This document shows, piece after piece, positions 13,201 to 24,739 of a DNA stretch of 64,000 nucleotides. The number at the start of each line of letters is the position of its first letter. The stretch's first letter is position 1. Source of the stretch: Cymbidium sinense (Eukaryota > Streptophyta > Magnoliopsida > Asparagales > Orchidaceae); assembly GCA_021442155.1 (NCBI GenBank), contig CM038216.1, positions 154,033,009 to 154,097,008 of the forward strand. Direction: 5' to 3'. The notes below the pieces were generated by a model. The model saw only the letters and a program-made list of their open reading frames with translations. It searched no databases and was not told where the DNA came from. A program made the position numbers and the translations under genes.

Positions 13201-14463
13201 CTTCTCAATAGGGCTTCATTTCTACCAAATGAAGCTACCTCAGTCGATCCCACCACCGGACATTAGCTCCAATGAGGTAATTCCTCAAAACCATTAGTTT
13301 AGAAAAAATGTGTTTGTCCTTTTTGAAGTAAATTTGTATTTGATCCCATCCTAGCCATTGGATCCTTGTGGATCCTTCGCGCAAAGGTGTGGGTTGAGTT
13401 TGGAGTGGATTCGAGCTCAGGTGAGCTCGGATTGAACGATCAATGGCAAACGGGCTCCGTCGTTCATTGCTCGTAAGAAGATGGATCATGGACCGTCCAT
13501 TCTACATGATTGGAACATACGACCATGATCAAATCGCGTAGAATCCCTCTCTATTTTCTCTTTAACTACAAGATCTGATTGTGGCAGTCCGATCTTAGAC
13601 CGGATGATCCATAGAAAAGCGCATTTGCCATAATTCGAGTTAGCCTCCCAATTTTAGAGCTTAAATACCCTATCACATCGTGCCATGTGGAAAGCTGCGT
13701 TGTATCGAACCACGGCAGGGATTAAGGGTTAATTAGTGTTAGTTTTAATTAATTTTTAAGCAAACTTCTTAAAACCATAACTAATCCTAGAAGAATCCAA
13801 AAAATATGAATGAGGGCTTATTTTAAAGATATTTTAAAGTAGAATCCAAAAAAATTATTATTAATTAATTTTGAATAGTAATGTCTGCTTAATTAAGGTT
13901 TAATTAAAATTTTAATTAGCCTAATTACTCTCTAAATAATTTTCAATTAATTTTAAATATTTTAGAAATGTTTAGGGGATGACCTCTATCTCCCCTATTT
14001 TTCTTGGAATTTATTGGATAGTTAATTAAGAAAATCAATGGATTAAGCTTTAATTACTATCCAATCTTAATTAATGATAATTAAGCAAATGAATTATGGA
14101 TTAATTAATTAATTAAGCTTATTGTCTTATGTTAATAGTGAGAAGTCTTAGGGAAGTGGTTTGGGTTATGACCATTTCATTAAGCCTCTTCATTTATTTC
14201 AAATTAATTAAAGATTAAATAATTAATTAGCCACTTAATTTCAATTAAAAGAAAGGATATCTAATTATTTCAAAGCCTCATTTGTTGTTTGAGATGACTT
14301 AGGGTTTGAGATTGAGGCCTCTTCCTTGATCTCTTTCCTAAGTTAATTTCATCTTTCTAATCAAAAGATATAATCAAAGGATTTAATTAACTAGGGGCTT
14401 ATTAAATTAATTTAAAATCCATTCATTCATAGCCTTCCTTAACTCTAGGTAGCTTTTTGGGTT

Positions 14464-14465
<2 letters not shown>

Positions 14466-14496
<31 letters not shown>
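14466..14496. repeat. (GA)n microsatellite
   Basis: About 15 AG units after 'gtttgg', inside E copy 2. Not present in the other E copies. Confidence 0.95.
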
Positions 14497-14498
<2 letters not shown>

Positions 14499-15261
14499 AA
14501 TGAAATTATGGTTAGCTCACATGTGTGAGAAAACTATAAAAGTAATTAAGTGAGTCCCTTAAGCTTAATTAACTATTAATTATGAGCCAATTGTATTAAC
14601 CCCTTTCATTTCTTAGGAGCATTGCTAATTTACTTTTCATATGGTTGCATCTTATGTTGGCTCATCATTGTTTAGTTAATTAACTTAAGGTGATGTATAT
14701 AAGGGTTAATTAATTAATTTAATTCATATCTTAAGCTAATTAAGATATAAAATCAACCTAATTGCTTTTCATTAAATCAAATTAACTCACACATATGGGA
14801 AATGGGATTAGGGTTAAAACCTCTTTCACATTTCTTAAATCAAATCAAACATAAAGATCAAAATGGCTTTAAGAAACTTTAGTTTATTTTAAATGAGTTT
14901 GTTTAATATGATTGTCCTTAGGACTTAGTTGGATTGAATGAAATTGTATGCTTGTATTTCTTTATTTCTTTGCAATCATATTAAAATGTTGTATGCCACT
15001 TGTATTCATGCATTAAGTTCTTTCAAATTAATCAAATGAAAATGATTTCCTTTATGAAAATTTGCATGTGTTGACTTAATTAGATATGTGTGGCTATTAT
15101 CATCTCAAATGTATTTTCAAAAGCTCATTAATGAATAGTAATATATATTGTGACTTTAGTTTCATATACATATGATGTGTATGTGAATATAAGCTTAGTG
15201 TATGAAGTGAAGTCTCTTTCTTACATTCATATGCTGATTTAAATATGTTTGAATGTTAATG

Positions 15262-15606
15262 GGTATATTAGTGTGGACATTCCAGGGACGCACGGCTTTA
15301 GTAGCCTCAAGGAGGTTCGTACCTCACTCTCCGGTGCAGAACAATGGCGACACACCTGTTGATTTCATTCTTATGCACTTTGACATTAGAATTTTGATTG
15401 AGCTTTAATTCAATCACACAAATAAATCAATTAAATCAAACTCTAATTTTTCATGATTTTCTATTCTTATAGTTGCTTATACATCCATATGTATTTAAGA
15501 ATAGTGAGTATATTAGTTTGGACATTTCGAAGATGCACAACTTTAATTAGCCATAAGGAGGTTCCTACCTTACTCCCCCTGGTGCAGAACAATGGCATCG
15601 TACTTG
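15262..15606 (+). repeat. Paired ~95-bp GC-richer motif of the E family
   Basis: Two related segments, 15262-15357 and 15507-15606, share 'ttagt.tggacatt', 'aggaggtt.c.tacct', and 'ggtgcagaacaatggc'. They sit about 245 bp apart in AT-rich surroundings. A matching pair occurs in the E fragment at 60989-61290. Function is unknown. Confidence 0.7.
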
Positions 15607-17166
15607 CTTAAAACTTAAATATATTTGGATGTGTATTTAGCTAATGAATGAAAATCCCATTTTTCTATAAAAAAGACATGCATTCATATTTTTGTTCAAG
15701 TGGTTGGGTTGATTAGTCATATGATTTAGAGTTCTTTTCTTATACTTTTGTATAAGAATTTAAATAGAGCTTTAAATTAATATGACAAAATGATTCAACC
15801 AAATGAAACATCAATTCCAAGTACATTTGCTTACATTCATCATTTAAGTGTGCTATGATACAAATTGCATGTATAGGTATGTTTAGGACTTAATCATATG
15901 TATGTTATATATGATGGAAAGAAATGAACAAACATGTGTTATGTGATAGTAATTAATTACAATTAATCTTAAGATACCTTTCTTATTGAATGTGATTATT
16001 TAAAGTGAAACCTAAACTTAGGATTAATTAAAACATGTAATAAGCCATTCACTAAAGGAAATTGATTAATTAATTTGCTTTAGATGTGGCTTAGAGTAGG
16101 GGTGAAAGAGAGTGATCCTATCTTTTTCTCTCTTTATAACACTTAGTTGTTAGGTGTAAGCCAAGTGAAATAAAATAAAATATTAATTTTAAAATTTACA
16201 AATTAATTAAACCATTTAAATTGTAACCACCTATCATAATTAAATCTCTTCATACTTAAAAAATCTTAACTCCATAGCCTAGTTTGAACATACCACACAA
16301 GCCTTAACATACACATTAGATTAAGTCACTACTTTTAGTTTTATGTTAGGGCGGTGCATGGTTTGATGTATGTTTATTTTATGATGTATTATTGTAGACT
16401 TATTGTTATGGTGTATGATTCATATACTAGATGTTAGGCTGTGATTAGCCTAATCATTTTTTTTTGCAGGAGATTGTGCTTAAGGGGTGCTTAAAATAAA
16501 TATAAATCCTTTCTTTTACAGGTTGCTTAACCCCTAAGCATAATTTAAATTAGGATAGGTGAGATTGGTTACCCATGTGTAGGGTGCTAAGTCCAAAATA
16601 TACACATAACTACTTGAGTTGTATGATGTGTTTAGCTAACACTTATCTTGTAGGTGTAGTTAGATTTACTTTTTCTATTTTTGATGTAATATTGCAGAAA
16701 TTGATTAGTGTTATGGGGATTAGATGAGCTGGGAAGGCTATCTTCAGGTGGCCCTTTTGAAGCAAGCAAATCCAAATGGAGTGAAGACATGAAGATGTAA
16801 AGATATGAAGACATGAAGACCCCCCATAACATCTATTCATTTATAATTGTAATTATTCTTTCATATACTGGATGTATAAGGGTAGAGCTCGGCTACCCAT
16901 TTCTCTTTTCGGGTTGTACAATGGTACTCGACCGCACCGACTTATTATTCTTTCACGTTGAGTTTATAAATTGTTTGATGATTTGTTTACATTGTGTAAA
17001 AGAAATAACATGTATTTTTCTTGTTTCTTCATATATGATGCTTAGGTTCTTAGGAAAAAATAAACTTTTTACAATCATAACTCATAATCAAATTTCTAAA
17101 TAACTCATAACCTCACATAAAGCCTAGGAATTAAATCAAAATAATTAAAAGATTAAGCAACCTTTT

Positions 17167-17234
17167 AGCTGAATGTTGTATGCTTAACATCATGAATAGC
17201 AGCTAAATGTTGTATGCTTAACATTATGCATATC
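17167..17234. repeat. 34-bp tandem duplication (2 units)
   Basis: Units 17167-17200 and 17201-17234 share 'aatgttgtatgcttaacat' and differ at a few bases. Confidence 0.85.
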
Positions 17235-18372
17235 ATATTATTACACTCTTACTAATTGAGGGTTTCCATCCTTGCACGATAGGGGAAGACTTGACCTTTG
17301 AGGGTCTCCCTTGTGGTGGAAAACACCTATTTCTCTCTAATTAATAACCCTATTTTATCATGTATTTAGGCATATAAAATCGTATGGCCTGTGTCAAAAT
17401 AAAAAGTCCAAAATCAAATAAAATTTTATAAAATTTGCATTAGACTAAGTTATTATTCATACCACTTACGCTCTAGTCTCTTAGGGAGTAGGTTTAAGAA
17501 CTTTAGTTACTTTATAAAATAATAACAACCTAACCATCTTGCAAAATATATGATTTGACTATATGGTTTTCAAATGTAGGAGGAGTTAGTCGCCATTCTA
17601 TATATGATTTAGTCCGGTCAGTGGTTTACCCTCTCTTGTGGAGGTAAATAATATACCCATTTTCACCTTAGATTTAGGATGTGCTTTGGCCCTCACTAAA
17701 GCTCCATAGATTTAGGATCTGAGGTTATTGTTTTCCCTCAGGCTACAAGCATAAATCCCCACCTCTTAGGCATTTCAACAATATTATATTGTGGATTATA
17801 AGTCCTAATTTTCTAATAAATTTCAACAAAAATACATAATTCTCTTCAATCTCAAATATATAAATCCTAATCATAGGATAGTTTGGGAAGCTCACTAGGT
17901 TTCCTAGTATCATGAGCATCCCCTATTCATCTCCTTTGGGTTTGATAATAAGTCTCTTTTTGATCTATCCCGCTTGAATTTTCAAACATAGCCAATTTAT
18001 TTATAGTCATATCTTTGAAATCCTTAGAGACAACAGTTGCCTACTTTAATCGAGAGTATTCCTAAGGAACTCACCTTTCTTAGGATGTAATTAACTATGG
18101 GGGCTTGCCCTCATAGGAAACTTTAGAACTCGATTTAAATAAATCCTACTTTATTCATCCATGTAAAGTAGGGGAAAAATCTCTGGTACATTCGTAGACC
18201 AATCATGCCTTAGGAGTTCTTATTAGGTGATTAGGTCCATCATAGGATTGTGATTTCTATCTTTTGAGATAGTGCACTATTTCTTGAGGTCGTACTCGAT
18301 CATCTCAATAGGTACATCCGCAAATCTATGTGGTGTCTCCCATACACATCAATCCAAAAATAAACATCACAA

Positions 18373-19075
18373 CACACCACACATATGAGATTGTTATTGA
18401 ATTGTCGTAATTAGCTTGAAATAAAGAGAAGTCACTATTTTTTATAACATAATTTTGATTAGTATTAATTAGAGATTATACTATTTAGTGAATAATAATA
18501 ATTCATTTGAATTGGGTTAGATATATAAGGAGAATAGGAAAGTATGAAAATTAATAATAGTTATGGTTTACAAAGTCATTAGGGTGAACTTCTCAAGTTA
18601 AAAAAAAAAGATAGAAAAGAAGAAATTAAAAAAAGAAAAAAAAGAAGAGAAAAAAACTAAAGGTGAGTATCATATAATAATAATATTTAGAAATTCTCCA
18701 AACAATCTAATCAAGTAAAAGAAGTTACTAAAGTAATTAAATATGTTAAATTCAAGAGAGAAAATTATGTTATGATTATTTAAATAATAAGTGATGACTA
18801 TTTATAATAGTCAATTAACTAAAATTCAAAAGAATCAAATATGTTATTAATCAAAGGACTTAACTCAAGTGAAATATTAGTTTAAGTAAGAATTCACACT
18901 ATTGTAGTAAAGTTATTTTTCATATTTAAAAATGAGTCGTGTAAGTTTATTTTTCAATTAAAATGACTATTTAATGATTTTAAATTTTAAGAGTTTTGCA
19001 ATCAAATAAATTTAAGGATTCATAAAAATACATATGATTACTTGAGAATAAGTAATGATTTAAGTTTAGGTATTT
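18373..19075 (+). mobile_element. G1 internal 3' residue with homopurine tract
   Basis: AT-rich sequence between E copy 2 and the G1 right LTR, with no recognised frame. A nearly pure purine tract at about 18600-18662 could be a degenerate, expanded polypurine tract, but it lies about 415 bp from the LTR, whereas functional tracts abut the LTR. It may be simple repeat only. Confidence 0.35.
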
Positions 19076-20350
19076 TGATAAGTAAAAATAGCATGTTTTA
19101 GTAAAATTATTATTTAATGTTTTATTTTAATAATTTAAGTATTTATCAATAAAATCTCTTAAGAAAAAATACAAAAAAAGTAGAATCACAGTACAATGCC
19201 ATGACACTATGTTTGTAGTGCTGAGGCACTAGTATGATAAGAAAAAGCTGTGTAGAAACATAAAAGATAGCATCAAGGCATCAATGCTATGGTATATATT
19301 ATTGAAATGCTAGATTCATAGATTTGATGCAAAAAATCAGATATCATAGCATCTGATTACAAAGCCAAGAAACCCTACAAATTAATTTTAAAGTGAATTT
19401 AGGGAGTTTTAAGTGTAGTTTTAGCTATTATTTTGAAGGGATATGGGGATAGTTAAAAAAAGATTATTATATGATTTGAATTGGCTTCTTCTTATGAAGT
19501 AAGTATATATAGTGTGAATGTGTAAGTGTTTTTCTATGTGTGTGTGTGTGTGTGTTGGAGGAAGTAGAGATCCATTAAAAGAGAATGCTTGCGGGATGGC
19601 TAGAGTAAAAGTAAATCCAATTAGGAGCACATCTCAGCCTTTCTTTACTTACTCATTAGTTATCTTGTATTAACAATACTTTAAATTTATTATTCTCTTT
19701 TTAATATGTTTACATTGAATACTCTAGATTTATGATTATTTTATGTTGAATTGTGTACTATTTTATATGAATTAATATATAAAAAATTATTTATGCTCAA
19801 ATATTTAAGTTGTTTTTTTGCACTTAATCTGCAAACTAATTAATTTTAAGTTAAAAAGAATATGATCTAAATTTATCGAAGAGTAGAAGAATAGTAGTTA
19901 AAATAAATAGATTTACCAAATAGGCAGACATATGCTATTAATATCATTAATGGGAAATTTGTATAATGCATTCACTTAAAATTTAATTAGAGTAGAAGGA
20001 TTAGCTAGTTAAAAAAGTGGTTGGTTATGTTGATCTAGGCATAGACAATATAACATTTATGCTCTTGATTGACAACCACAAAAAATTTTAACTAACATTC
20101 ACTAAGTACATAAAAACAATCATGTTTTTCATAAACTTATAGTACAATTTTAAAAATTAAGAAAAACTCTATTTTCAAAGATAACTATAATAATTTTTGT
20201 GTTTTTTTAAATTTTTGTATTATCACTTAGTTGGGTAAAAATCAAGGCTAATAATAGATTTGTATTTAACTTAATTAGATTTTCAAACAAATCCTCATGA
20301 GAATGTACTTATTTATAATTATATTATTTGAAGGGCATGTGCATACACCA
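19076..20350 (+). repeat. G1 3' LTR
   Basis: Begins TGATAAGTAAAA and tracks the left LTR through the CG-motif region (19185-19350), the GT run (19536-19555), 'ggaggaagtagagatccat', and 'gttgatctaggcata' to 'atcctcatg' near 20300. It then continues into a segment like 8872-8925 and may end at the CA near 20350. The 69-codon minus ORF (19421-19630) only reads through the GT run. Confidence 0.6.
19536..19555. repeat. (GT)n microsatellite in G1 LTR
   Basis: About ten GT units. The left LTR has an interrupted GT tract at the same place (about 1630-1652). Confidence 0.9.
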
Positions 20351-22610
20351 TTATTATATAGAAGAAGATAAGAAAGTTGTTTGGCGTGAGTTGAAATCAT
20401 CCTCATATGGTACTAAAGAGCCATTTGACTCACTGAGGAATCAATTTTTATGTCGCACATATTATTAAATAATATTATGAAATTGCTTGTACTTATAAGG
20501 GTTGGTGAGTAACTCCATTTCAATAGTGAAAAGTGGTTAGTTATCAACCATTATTTAAGGTAAGTGTTCTCTCCTTAATGAAGTTAAGTCATAATATTTA
20601 GCACATTCCTACTTGATTAGCTTAGGATTAACATGATGATAAATATGTTGTTAGGTGAAGGCCCAAGTGCATAGGTTGCATTATTGATATTGTAATGGGT
20701 TTTCAAGAATGGGATAATGAGCTTACTAGAGTGCCTTTTTTTACTTTGCCAATAAGCATTTTGGATAGGGAGTTCTCCCATATTGGTGCCTCATTATATT
20801 CCATAGGGATGACTTGGGCTGTAGAAGGTTGAGAGGTGGCAAGTTCTCATTTTCCTCACTAAAGAAAATTTCCACCTTCGTGGAAAAGAAAGCTACCTAA
20901 GCAAAGCAATGTGCAATCTTTTCTTTTGTGTAGAGAGTTCTCCTCTTTATAAGCACAATTGATTCTTTAGTAGTTGACTTCAGTGCTTCAAGAAAGAATT
21001 GAGAATAGCTCCTATACGTGGGAGGTTGTTGCAAATCTACAAATCTATAGGCCAAAAAGAGTAGCTTCAAGTTGAGGATGGCTGATCAAAGTGTGCGCTT
21101 GATATCTATTAGTGAGGTTGAGTTGCTATACAGTGATTGCAGGCACTATATGCTGGTTTTTGCATCTCACCACCATGAAAAATTATCAAGGTATTCTTAA
21201 TTCATGGAAGGAGTTTTTCTTGAAGAGATGATTGCTTTCTATAGATGATATATTATATCCAATGCTTAGAAATTTTTTTTGATAACTACATATAATTAAT
21301 GTTATAATGAAATTATATTAAGTGTGCTTGCATTGAAAATAATGTAATTTAAAATTTATAGTAGTTTAATTTGGTTTACAAGTTGGACTTTATTTTGTGT
21401 ACCTTCATGTTATTTGTTTTTCTACTAAATGATTTTGATGTTTGTGATTATTGGTGAGTTAAGTTTTTTTTTAATTATATAGAACCAAGTTAAATTGGTC
21501 TTGTCAAATCTACAAAGCCAAAGTTTGTGAGATTTTGTAAGAATGGCGGAAAGATTCAAGATCTAGGCATTTAATTTTTGATTTGACATTGCCTCAAAAA
21601 ATAAGATTATTTTTCCTCTTTGAATATTTATCTCAGTAGTTGAGTAATTCAATATTTTTCATTTACTTAGAATTTTCTTCTTCAATATGAATTAGTTTTG
21701 TTTCTACTACTTACTTTGAGCTATTGAGCTATGTCTACTCTTTAGAGCTATGTTCACATTCTTTGATTTGAGTATATTTAGTCCTGTGTGTGACTACTAT
21801 GTTGAATATGGTCTCTTTGGGTTGTTATTATGGAATTATGATTTTTTTATGTAACACATTTATGACGACAAGCAATTCAATATTTTATATGAAGATAAGT
21901 TGTGCATTTCTTTTGATCACTTAAAGCTTGAGTCACATTTTCATTTTTTTGACAATTGATTGATATTTTTAATTTCCTTGGATTTGTGCTAACATAGTTA
22001 TTATCAAATTCATGGTGAGCATAATCACCCTTATTTGTTACTTATGAGATGAGAAGATACTGGAGCCTTACTTTATTTTACCATTTATTACCAAGGTTCA
22101 CAAGAACTGGACCATCTAATTTTTTGGAATTCATATAAAAATGGGATTGGTAAATTAGGTTAGAGAAATACGAGAGTACATTTATGTTTATAAAGTGCTC
22201 CATTAGGTGGCATATGTTGACCAAGCAGATTCCATTTGAAAACAAAAAATAGTGGTCCTAAAGTTGATTTTGATAGAGGCTGAGTCTTTTTAAAGGTTGT
22301 AATTGAGAAGCCTCACCATCAACTCAAACTTCAGAGATAGATAAGTGCATTAGACTTTTCACTGTAAGAGCTCAACACTAAAAATATATCTTATTGAAAT
22401 TACTTTATGGTTTACATACTCACTCATTATTAAAATGGTGGCATTGACCTTATGGTATATTCCATTGATCCAAATGTTCTAACCTTCTTGGGGGAGTCAT
22501 TTCATGGCTCCCTATGACATAGTAAGTTAGTGATTCATGTAGTTGCACTTTCCATGGCTAAGCTAGAGTTGTTGTAGAACATATCGTTTGTGCTTAAATG
22601 CCATAAAAAG
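20351..22610. other. Unassigned stretch
   Basis: No gene, domain or element boundary was recognised in 2.3 kb. Base composition is less skewed than in the E copies. It ends where sequence homologous to the first base after the N gap begins (22611 matches 37633), so whether it belongs to the duplicated unit cannot be told. Confidence 0.35.
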
Positions 22611-23263
22611 GCAATTCACCCACTCAAGGACATGTTAGGGCACTTCTAATGCAGAGAGGCCACTAAGCAAGGGATAAAGAAGGTGATTGAGGTTGAGCCC
22701 TTGTCAAAGAAGAAGAAGATCAAGAGAATGAAACTAGCTTCACATGAGATATTGGGTTCTTATGACATGTGAGTTGATCCTCAAATGATACATTTTATAT
22801 GGAGGATTGCATATATTCATAAATGATTTAAGAGTAGTTGGAGTTGATTCACATATCAAAGTTGTCTCTTTATGTGATGAATGGGCAAGCTACTTGGCAA
22901 TCTACCTATGACTTATACCATAGGTTCTTGATTACTTCGAGTGATTGGCCTAGTTAAATGTGCAATACCAAGTAGTAAAGAGCTCACTATAGAAAAAGTT
23001 TGACCATCACAAGGATGTCGGAAATCTTTGAAGAAATCCAAAAAGAGAAAAATAAAATCATTGTAAAGTTCACTCATTGTGAAGAATAGCTTAGCAAAAG
23101 AGAGAAGTTAAAGTTCCAATAAAATAAAGTTAGAGAAATTTCTTGAACTAATTGAGTATGAAGCTATTCTTGCTTGTTTGAGGAGGGCATTCAATTTGAC
23201 AATGATATGAAGATTTTACTAGATTTTGGTGAGAACAATGTGAAAGCTAAGTTGATCAATTTT

Positions 23264-23421
<158 letters not shown>

Positions 23422-24739
23422 TTCTTTACCTTACACTTTTGTATGAGAGATCATTATATATATTCAAGAAAACTTTTGTATATTATTTTTGGATGTAGCC
23501 ACTTTTAGAAGATGAATAAAAAATATTTTTCTTTTAACTTCCATATTTAATGTTTTTGTCTATCTTTTATATTTGATATTTTTTCTTTATATATGCTCAC
23601 TAATGAATAGATTAATATTGAATGCAACCACTTATGAACTCGCCATATTTTGAAATAATTTTTCTGTCTTTACGTTTTAACATGATAGCAATGTAAGCTT
23701 GGTAATGTTGGCTCCCATAGGCACTTAGGTTTGTATGTACTAGAAAGTACTTTGAGTTATAATGTTGTGAGCACTTATTTTAGGTGTACCTCTCCTTACA
23801 CTAATATGCTATTGTATAGGAACCCACCTTGATTTATATCAATAAAAGAAGTTATATGTTAGTATAAATCTTATCACAAAGGAAGAGTCAGCTCATTACT
23901 ATTACCATCATCATAGATGCACCTCACTTTATACTAGACTCTTGATCTTCTTGAGACACTCATTTAAACTCTTCGACTAAAAGATACTCATGTATTACTT
24001 ATTATAGATCTTATTCTAAAGTGTGGAGTTAGCTCACTATAGTTATATCCTTCAATGCATGCCACTTATTGTATATCTTATTATAAAGGTGGGAGATTTC
24101 TTACTAAGCATTGGCTATTTGAAGTTTTTTTTAATATTGTGCTTGTATTATAATTGAGCATATGTAAGCAAACTATTGTAAGTATTTGAGAAGTATTAGA
24201 TCACATATTTTGGCTAGTGCTAATTTAAATATAATCAACACCTTAGAGTGAGTATGGTGTTGCACAAGGAGACTCAATAAAAAAAGCTCAATCAAGAACA
24301 TTAGAGGCCAAGAATAAGGTTCTATTACAAGGAGTAGGAAAAACTTGGAGGTCAAAGAAGCTTGAATAAATGATGTATTGAATACTTTTGCCTTTTTTTA
24401 TTTGGAAGATTTATAACACCACAAAATTCTTATGTATTCACATATCTAACAAAGTTAGATTTTTTACTTATCTAACACTTTTCTATACTTAAAAGGTGCA
24501 TTTCACTTTAAAAAATGAGTGATGATGATATTTTATGTGATATTAAAGATTGGGGTATTATATATGTAAAATTTGAAGGTTGGGTGTTAATATATAAATA
24601 CATAAACATTGTGTTATGTAAATCCCCTTTTATTTTGTTATATGTATGTTGTGTTATTTTATGAGGCTTATGTAATGTATGATGGATTTGATATTATGTA
24701 AAATTAGAGTGAATTATCAAAAAAATAATAATTAATTTT

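Larger units (their letters stand above)
10266..18372 (+). mobile_element. E-family element, copy 2
   Basis: Reverse-complement partner of 2448-8865 and direct relative of 59750-62768. Its plus strand is A/C-rich at 10490-12600 ('ccaaattgacc', 'aaatcaaattc'), has a GC-richer core at 12480-13720, is rich in 'ttaattaa' to about 16200, and ends in mixed sequence finishing 'caccaca'. The core's short ORFs (12622-12879, 12912-13187, 13235-13489) have no recognisable domain and are not shared with the other copies. No transposition gene is visible. The right end is recognisable in three places (2460 inverted, 18360, 62760), so it is probably a true element end. Confidence 0.55.
1091..20350 (+). mobile_element. 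G1: degenerate Ty3/gypsy LTR retrotransposon with nested insertions
   Basis: Two direct-orientation copies of one sequence lie at 1091-2447 and 19076-20350. Both start with TGATAAGT, as expected for an LTR 5' end. The 3' tail of the right copy (about 20305-20345) resembles 8872-8925, so the left LTR appears to be split by a 6.4-kb insertion and to resume at 8868. A PBS-like site (8937) and a gypsy pol fragment (9437-9636) follow in the same orientation. A second insertion (10266-18372) interrupts the internal region, and the residue 18373-19075 leads into the right LTR. No intact gag, reverse transcriptase or integrase frame is visible. I found no clear target-site duplication. The LTR pairing and pol fragment are direct readings; the nesting order is inference. 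Confidence 0.6.

Noticed and set aside
18600..18662. Purine tract as the G1 polypurine tract
   Set aside because: It lies about 415 bp before the right LTR, whereas a functional tract abuts the LTR; more likely simple A/G-rich repeat.
24173..24355. Hydrophobic 60-codon minus ORF, repeated at 39174-39356, looking like a small membrane protein
   Set aside because: Retained only because the units are near-identical; AT-rich antisense reading gives Leu/Phe-rich peptides by chance, and there is no promoter or splice context.
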